A stretch of DNA of 64,000 nt, taken from the NCBI GenBank assembly GCA_003279445.1, contig QCHT01000004.1, forward strand, positions 36,870-100,869, written 5' to 3'. Source of the stretch: Prochlorococcus sp. AG-402-G10 (GTDB lineage: Bacteria; Cyanobacteriota; Cyanobacteriia; PCC-6307; Cyanobiaceae). The translations under genes and the position numbers were made by a program. Positions 59,808 through 64,000 of this stretch are shown here, piece after piece. The notes below the pieces were generated by a model. It saw only the letters and a list, made by a program, of their open reading frames with translations. It was not told the DNA's origin and searched no databases. How positions within the stretch are numbered: the stretch's first letter is position 1; each line of letters begins with the position of its first letter.

Positions 59808-60965
59808 CTATAGGAGTTTCTTGTAAAGACACTCAAGGGAGTCAATATTGTTTTTAAGAGTATATTGTTCAAGTACTCTTAGCCTCGCCCTTTTGCCTAG
59901 CTGAGAAGTTAGGAATTGATGCTCTCTTAAAACTGGCAGAAGAGTCTTAAGTTGTGATGTCACACTTTCTGTGCTTAGAGTGATTCCTGCTCCATCCTTG
60001 AGGACTTCTCCATCTGCACCAGCATCAGTAGCTATACATGCTGTTCCTGTAGCCATTGCTTCAAGTAAGGCTATTGAAAGTCCTTCAACTAAGCTTGGAA
60101 GAATGAAAACCTCAGTGCATCTGAGAAGAGCTAATCTGGTTTTTAAGTCTGCTTCATAACCCCACCAGCGGATCGCACACTCATCGGTTGATAAAAAATT
60201 GTTTTCTAGTGTTGGCCTTAAAGGACCATCTCCTACAATAACAAGTTGACATCCATTGGTATTGATTTGTTTCCACGCTTTTAAAAGAGCTTCTACATTT
60301 TTCTCTGTAGCAATCCTCCCCATGTAGAGAAAAACTCTTTTGATACCTAACTTTTTCTGAACTTCTCTCTCTTCTGATTCGATAGATTTTTCAGCCTTAG
60401 GTGTCCAGAGGCTTGTGTCAACTCCATTAGGAATGATTTCTATCCTTTTCTTTTTTACTCCTAGCTTGTTAAGCACATCAGCTTGTATTTCTGAAAAAAC
60501 TATGACTTTGTCGAAGCGAGAGAGAGACGGCGCATATAGTTGATATGTAAGCTGTTGAGTACTAGCTGAAAGACTTCTAATTTTTGAATCGAAAGGTGGG
60601 TGAAATGTTGCTATCAAGGGCACCTGGATTTGCTGACACAGGTCAGGAAGTCTAAAGTCAAGAGGCGAAAGTGTAAGACTGGCATGAACAAGGTCTGGCT
60701 TTAACCTTTCTAAAGATTCTCTAAGTTCACGTTGGGCTCTTGGAGAAGGAATAGTGTAAACCTGAGATTTGATGAGATATGGGAGACTGACATCAGGGTC
60801 ATTGGCTAAAAGGGATGTTTTTGAAATATCCGTGTCACTTGGGTTATCGAAATGAATAAAACTTACTTGATGTCCCCTTTCTTTCAATTCCCTAGTAGTG
60901 CTTATGCCATAGCTGACATTTCCACAAAATGGTGATTTTTTACCAAGCCAGGCTATATGTGCCAC
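59808..60965 (-). CDS. Family 4 glycosyltransferase
   Basis: A 385-residue GT-B enzyme. It has LGKKSPFCGNVSYGISTTRE at the N-terminus, PDLVHASLTLSPLDFRL, IPNGVDTSLWTPK, YMGRIATEKNVEALLKAW and the donor site PSLVEGLSIALLEAMATGTA. It resembles GT4 enzymes making glycolipids such as digalactosyl or sulfoquinovosyl diacylglycerol, but the acceptor is not known. It converges with proC and is on the same strand as recO, with about 60 bases between. Confidence 0.85.
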   Translation of the reverse strand: MAHIAWLGKKSPFCGNVSYGISTTRELKERGHQVSFIHFDNPSDTDISKTSLLANDPDVSLPYLIKSQVYTIPSPRAQRELRESLERLKPDLVHASLTLSPLDFRLPDLCQQIQVPLIATFHPPFDSKIRSLSASTQQLTYQLYAPSLSRFDKVIVFSEIQADVLNKLGVKKKRIEIIPNGVDTSLWTPKAEKSIESEEREVQKKLGIKRVFLYMGRIATEKNVEALLKAWKQINTNGCQLVIVGDGPLRPTLENNFLSTDECAIRWWGYEADLKTRLALLRCTEVFILPSLVEGLSIALLEAMATGTACIATDAGADGEVLKDGAGITLSTESVTSQLKTLLPVLREHQFLTSQLGKRARLRVLEQYTLKNNIDSLECLYKKLL

Positions 60966-61025
60966 CTGAAGATTATTTTTTGAACTTCTAGAAAGCTAGC
61001 AGGTGTTAAGTCGATCAATTAATAG

Positions 61026-61823
61026 TTATTCCAACCCTAAAGAATTGTTGTTTAAGTACGAGTTTCTAAGTATTCCAAAGGAGTTGACATTTTTTTTGAG
61101 ATTTGCGTTTATCCAAACTTCTAATAGCTTAAGTAATTTAAGCCAGACTGGTAGAGGACCGAGAATTTCTCCTGATTCTTTTTTGCGTGGAAGATGTGGC
61201 TTCAGCAGACGTTGAAGAAGTGCTAGTTCTGAAGCATTGAGAGTAACTTTTGAATTATCGATTTTACCAATTTCAAAACCTTCATCTTCTATAAGGCTGC
61301 AGTTCCAGTCCCAGTTTCCAATAGGAGGCTCTAGGCTTGTACCACTTCGACAACATTTATGAAGAGGTAAGCCATAGCCACCAAGAGCAAGTAAATGGAT
61401 GCATGCTTGGACACAATTAGCAAGAATTTCTAAGACTTCAATTTTGTTTTTTTGTAATCGCTCAAGGTGGATTAAGACGGCTTCAAGTATCTCAGGCTGT
61501 GGATCATTTGCTCCTACCAGTAACATGGACAACTCAATTAATGACTGAGCTGTTGCTAGAGTTTCTAGCTTTTCTCCTAAGTTGCTAAAGCTTCTAAGAA
61601 CCTTGATTTGCCTTGCTCTTGGGAAATTACTGTTTCCTCCCAGTTGAATTTCTAGGAAAGTTAGTGCAGACGTGGCAGCAAGTTTACTTTTTGGACGTCT
61701 AGCCCCTGGTACTGCAAGACGAATAAGTCCTTCTTCATAGCTCAGAATAGTTAAAAGTCGATCATTTTCTCCCAACGGACCTACTTTTAACGCAAGACCT
61801 TTAATTCTCCTATTAAGACTCAC
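61026..61823 (-). CDS. recO: DNA repair protein RecO
   Basis: A 265-residue RecO. The N-terminal OB-fold is GLALKVGPLGENDRLLTILS with GLIRLAVPGARRPKSKL, and the C-terminal part has helical and zinc-binding features (GYGLPLHKCCRSGTSLEP). It loads RecA with RecR. Its start overlaps the deoC stop by four bases. The order hpf-deoC-recO forms a tight unit. Confidence 0.93.
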   Translation of the reverse strand: MSLNRRIKGLALKVGPLGENDRLLTILSYEEGLIRLAVPGARRPKSKLAATSALTFLEIQLGGNSNFPRARQIKVLRSFSNLGEKLETLATAQSLIELSMLLVGANDPQPEILEAVLIHLERLQKNKIEVLEILANCVQACIHLLALGGYGLPLHKCCRSGTSLEPPIGNWDWNCSLIEDEGFEIGKIDNSKVTLNASELALLQRLLKPHLPRKKESGEILGPLPVWLKLLKLLEVWINANLKKNVNSFGILRNSYLNNNSLGLE

Positions 61824-62509
61824 TGTTGATTAGAGGACAATCTGAACTCTTTCATTAGGGTTGTCCCTAGGGATGTGCCAATTGAAGATACTCCAGCCTC
61901 TATGAGGGCTAACACTTGATCAATCTCTTTTATTCCGCCCACAGCTTTAATAGAACATCGATTTCTTGTTAGTGTCATTATTTGCTTGATATGGTTATGT
62001 GTAATGGCTGGACCAAAGCCATTACCAGTTTGAATACCTCTTGCACCAGAATCTATACACGCATCTATAGCAATTTGAAGTTTTTCTTGGGGAAGCTTCA
62101 TTGTGTCAAGTATCACTCTGAAAGGGAGACCAACGGAATTTATTGTTGATAGCTCTTCGGCAAAGTCTTCTATTGCACCTTCATGAAGTTTTAGAAAGTT
62201 AGGTACTAAATCAAGCTCGTCGGCACCATTCTCAGCAGCCCATTCTGCTTCAGATTTTTTTATTGAGCCAGGATTATTACCGAAAGGGAAATCTATGACG
62301 GCAATAAGCTTAGTGATTTTATTTTTCCCAAGGCGCTCTTTCGCTGCTGGGATACGTATGAGATTTGTGCACAAACCTGCAAAATTAAAATGATTGCAAG
62401 CATCGCAGATCTGATTTAAGGAATCCAATTTAAGATGGGGTTCTAGTGCCGCCTGATGAATAAAGGAAGAAATGTCATTTGGATTATCTTTGATTGCTTC
62501 GCAGGGCAT
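61820..62509 (-). CDS. deoC: Deoxyribose-phosphate aldolase
   Basis: A 229-residue class I aldolase. It has ISSFIHQAALEPHLKLDSLN, IAVIDFPFGNNPGS, GADELDLVPNF, FRVILDTMKLP and SIKAVGGIKEIDQVLALIE; the Schiff-base Lys is likely in KAVGGIK. It splits deoxyribose-5-phosphate to acetaldehyde and glyceraldehyde-3-phosphate. It overlaps hpf by one base and recO by four. Confidence 0.93.
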   Translation of the reverse strand: MPCEAIKDNPNDISSFIHQAALEPHLKLDSLNQICDACNHFNFAGLCTNLIRIPAAKERLGKNKITKLIAVIDFPFGNNPGSIKKSEAEWAAENGADELDLVPNFLKLHEGAIEDFAEELSTINSVGLPFRVILDTMKLPQEKLQIAIDACIDSGARGIQTGNGFGPAITHNHIKQIMTLTRNRCSIKAVGGIKEIDQVLALIEAGVSSIGTSLGTTLMKEFRLSSNQQ

Positions 62510-63096
62510 TAGTCCTTGGCCTGGATAACACCATAGCCGCCATGCTTTCGTCTATAGATAACTTGTAACTGGTTGCTTGTCATTTCTTTAAAGAAATAAA
62601 AATCGTGATCTATGAGATCAAGTTGATGTCGTGCTTGATCAATGCTCATCGGTGGCATTAGAAAGTATTTACGGCGAATTCCAGGATCAGGTAACTTAGC
62701 CTCCTTGCCCTCTAATAAAGAACTTTCAATAGATTTTTCTTCTAAGACTTCTTCTGTCGTAGGAGTGGATGATGCACTATGACCGTGACTGTGATGATGG
62801 TCGCTATGCCTTTCCTTGTATCTTTTTAATTGCCTACAAAGTTTATTTGCTACAAGGTCAATGCTTGCATAAAGATTCTGACTACGTTCTTGTGCTCGAA
62901 TGACTGTGCCATTAGCAAAAACAGTAACCTCAGCAGTTTGTTGTGGAACCCTTGGGTTTTTTGCTACTGATAGGTGTACATCAGCTTCTTTTACCAAGTC
63001 TCCAAAGTGATGAATTGCTTTTTCAAGTTTGGACTTTGTGTATTCACGCAATGCTGGAGTTAGCTCAAGATTTCGCCCATGAATCAACAATTTCAT
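62509..63096 (-). CDS. hpf: Ribosome hibernation promoting factor (long form)
   Basis: A 195-residue long-form HPF/LrtA. The N-terminal S30AE domain (about 1-105) begins MKLLIHGRNLELTPALREYT, a His-rich linker (HHHSHGHSASS) follows, and the C-terminal dimerisation domain has KYFLMPPMSIDQARHQLDLI. It pairs 70S ribosomes into inactive dimers under stress or in the dark, as LrtA does in cyanobacteria. It leads deoC and recO and is divergent from lipB. Confidence 0.94.
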   Translation of the reverse strand: MKLLIHGRNLELTPALREYTKSKLEKAIHHFGDLVKEADVHLSVAKNPRVPQQTAEVTVFANGTVIRAQERSQNLYASIDLVANKLCRQLKRYKERHSDHHHSHGHSASSTPTTEEVLEEKSIESSLLEGKEAKLPDPGIRRKYFLMPPMSIDQARHQLDLIDHDFYFFKEMTSNQLQVIYRRKHGGYGVIQAKD

Positions 63097-63122
63097 TTTT
63101 ATTTATCAGAATCTAGGAAGAT

Positions 63123-63800
63123 ATGCATAATTTAGCCAAAAATGATTTAATCGAAGGAGGTTCCTCTACTATTCTTTTTGAACCAAAGGAATTAATTGAT
63201 TTTCAGATTGCGTGGGATTGGCAGAAAGATTGGCAAAAGAAACTTTTCACAGAGCAAATTCAGGACCAGGCTATTTGGATTCTAGAGCATTTCAGTTGCT
63301 ATACCCTTGGAAGGGGCGCTACCACAGAAAACTTGCATTTTGATATAGAAAATCCACCGTTTGAACTTTTTCAAATTGATAGAGGGGGAGAAGTTACTTA
63401 TCATGCCCCCGGCCAATTAGTTGTCTATTTGGTTTTGGATCTTGGCCGATATAAAACAGATCTGAACTGGTATTTAAGGCAACTAGAGGATGTTTTAATT
63501 GATGTTTTGGATGGAATAGGACTCTCTGGTTATCGGATCAATGGAATGACAGGTGTTTGGTGCAACAACGAGAAAGTCGGGTCCATTGGCATTAGTTGTC
63601 GAAGATGGATTACTCAACATGGCCTGTCGTTAAATGTAGATTGTGATCTCTCAGGCTTTAATAATATTGTCCCTTGTGGACTCAAGGGTTACCCAACAGG
63701 GTGTCTTAAAAAATGGCGCCCTGATGTAAGAATGGAAGAAGTTCGTTTCTTAATGAAGAAATGCCTCTCAAAGCGTTTCGGATTGTTATGGACCTATTAA
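63123..63800 (+). CDS. lipB: Octanoyltransferase (lipoyl-protein ligase B)
   Basis: A 225-residue LipB. It has IQDQAIWILEHFSCYTLGRG, RGGEVTYHAPGQLVVYLVLD, EKVGSIGISCRRWITQHGLS with the catalytic Lys, and the catalytic Cys in NNIVPCGLKGY. It moves octanoyl from acyl carrier protein to lipoyl domains, the first step of lipoate synthesis. It starts 26 bases after the divergent hpf start. Confidence 0.94.
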   Translation: MHNLAKNDLIEGGSSTILFEPKELIDFQIAWDWQKDWQKKLFTEQIQDQAIWILEHFSCYTLGRGATTENLHFDIENPPFELFQIDRGGEVTYHAPGQLVVYLVLDLGRYKTDLNWYLRQLEDVLIDVLDGIGLSGYRINGMTGVWCNNEKVGSIGISCRRWITQHGLSLNVDCDLSGFNNIVPCGLKGYPTGCLKKWRPDVRMEEVRFLMKKCLSKRFGLLWTY

Positions 63801-63867
63801 ACAAAACTTCCAGAAGCGATAAGAATTAGTCATTGGAAAAGAAATTTCTTACTTAAAATTTTGGGAT

Positions 63868-64000
63868 ATGGGCTTTCACATTGCAGGCAGACTCAACAAA
63901 TTAGGTGCTAATACTAATGAAGGCTTGGCTCATGCAATTTGGACTCCAACTAAAAAAGAGCAAAATGCTTTGGATTCTCATCAATGTGCAAAAGGAATAA
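63868..64000 (+). CDS. Start of a gene running off the window, possibly acyl-CoA synthetase
   Basis: An open frame from ATG 63868 (MGFHIAGRLNKLGANTNEGL) to the end of the window, 44 codons without stop. The part AHAIWTPTKKEQNALDSHQC resembles the N-terminus of picocyanobacterial long-chain acyl-CoA synthetases (FadD-like) that follow lipB in related genomes. Too little is present for a firm call. Confidence 0.45.
   Translation, partial: MGFHIAGRLNKLGANTNEGLAHAIWTPTKKEQNALDSHQCAKGI

Overview
The window comes from a marine picocyanobacterium, almost certainly a low-light Prochlorococcus. It is AT-rich and carries photosystem II, photosystem I and cytochrome b6f genes (psbB, psbT, psbM, psaE, petB, petD), the PII-linked pair pipX/pipY, and one rRNA operon with tRNA-Ile and tRNA-Ala in its spacer. 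It also has a phycoerythrin lyase and linker cluster (cpeY, cpeT, cpeS, a ppeC-like linker), while no other phycobilisome gene is visible here. Placing it in an LLII/III-like group is inference from this gene content and base composition.

Layout. 0-4.4 kb: phycoerythrin maturation genes (HEAT-repeat protein, cpeY, cpeT, cpeS, a small unknown, linker). 4.7-11.3 kb: a VTT membrane protein, tRNA-Phe, then a minus-strand run of rpsA, HAD phosphatase, metK and FGGY kinase, plus nrdR. 11.4-16.3 kb: psbB-psbT, divergent ferredoxin, psbM, thioesterase, prmC, tsaC. 16.3-21.1 kb: tRNA-Thr(UGU), minE-minD-minC, HD hydrolase and C-terminal protease. 21.1-23.8 kb: petB-petD and an invertase. 23.8-29.8 kb: a long structured leader and the rRNA operon. 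29.8-37.7 kb: mutM-psaE, housekeeping and unknown genes, rpsU and a rubredoxin. 37.8-46.1 kb: a cell-surface polysaccharide module (LptF/G permease, ABC exporter, glycosyltransferase, kinase/nucleotidyltransferase fusion, frameshifted nucleotidyltransferase-HAD gene, WavE-like gene). 46.1-48.7 kb: a gene-poor zone with decayed material. 48.5-52.2 kb: a block bounded by a direct repeat of the tRNA-Thr(GGU) locus and holding apt, mtnA, a class II aldolase, a tiny membrane protein and a secreted LprI-like protein. 52.3-64 kb: core genes (aroQ, miaE, cobI, der, an EcfT protein, pipX, pipY, sepF, proC, a glycosyltransferase, recO, deoC, hpf, lipB).

How genes work together. CpeY, CpeT and CpeS attach bilins to the Prochlorococcus phycoerythrin. 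MinC, MinD, MinE and SepF serve cell division. MetK makes S-adenosylmethionine. The apt-mtnA-aldolase block looks like salvage of its methylthioadenosine by-product, and the fuculose-aldolase-like protein favours a DHAP-shunt type route over the classical methionine salvage pathway. The most unusual features are the degenerate tRNA-Thr copy with an altered anticodon, the repeat-bounded salvage block, the one-base frameshift in a surface-sugar nucleotidyltransferase-HAD gene, and interlocking inverted repeats upstream of the 16S gene.
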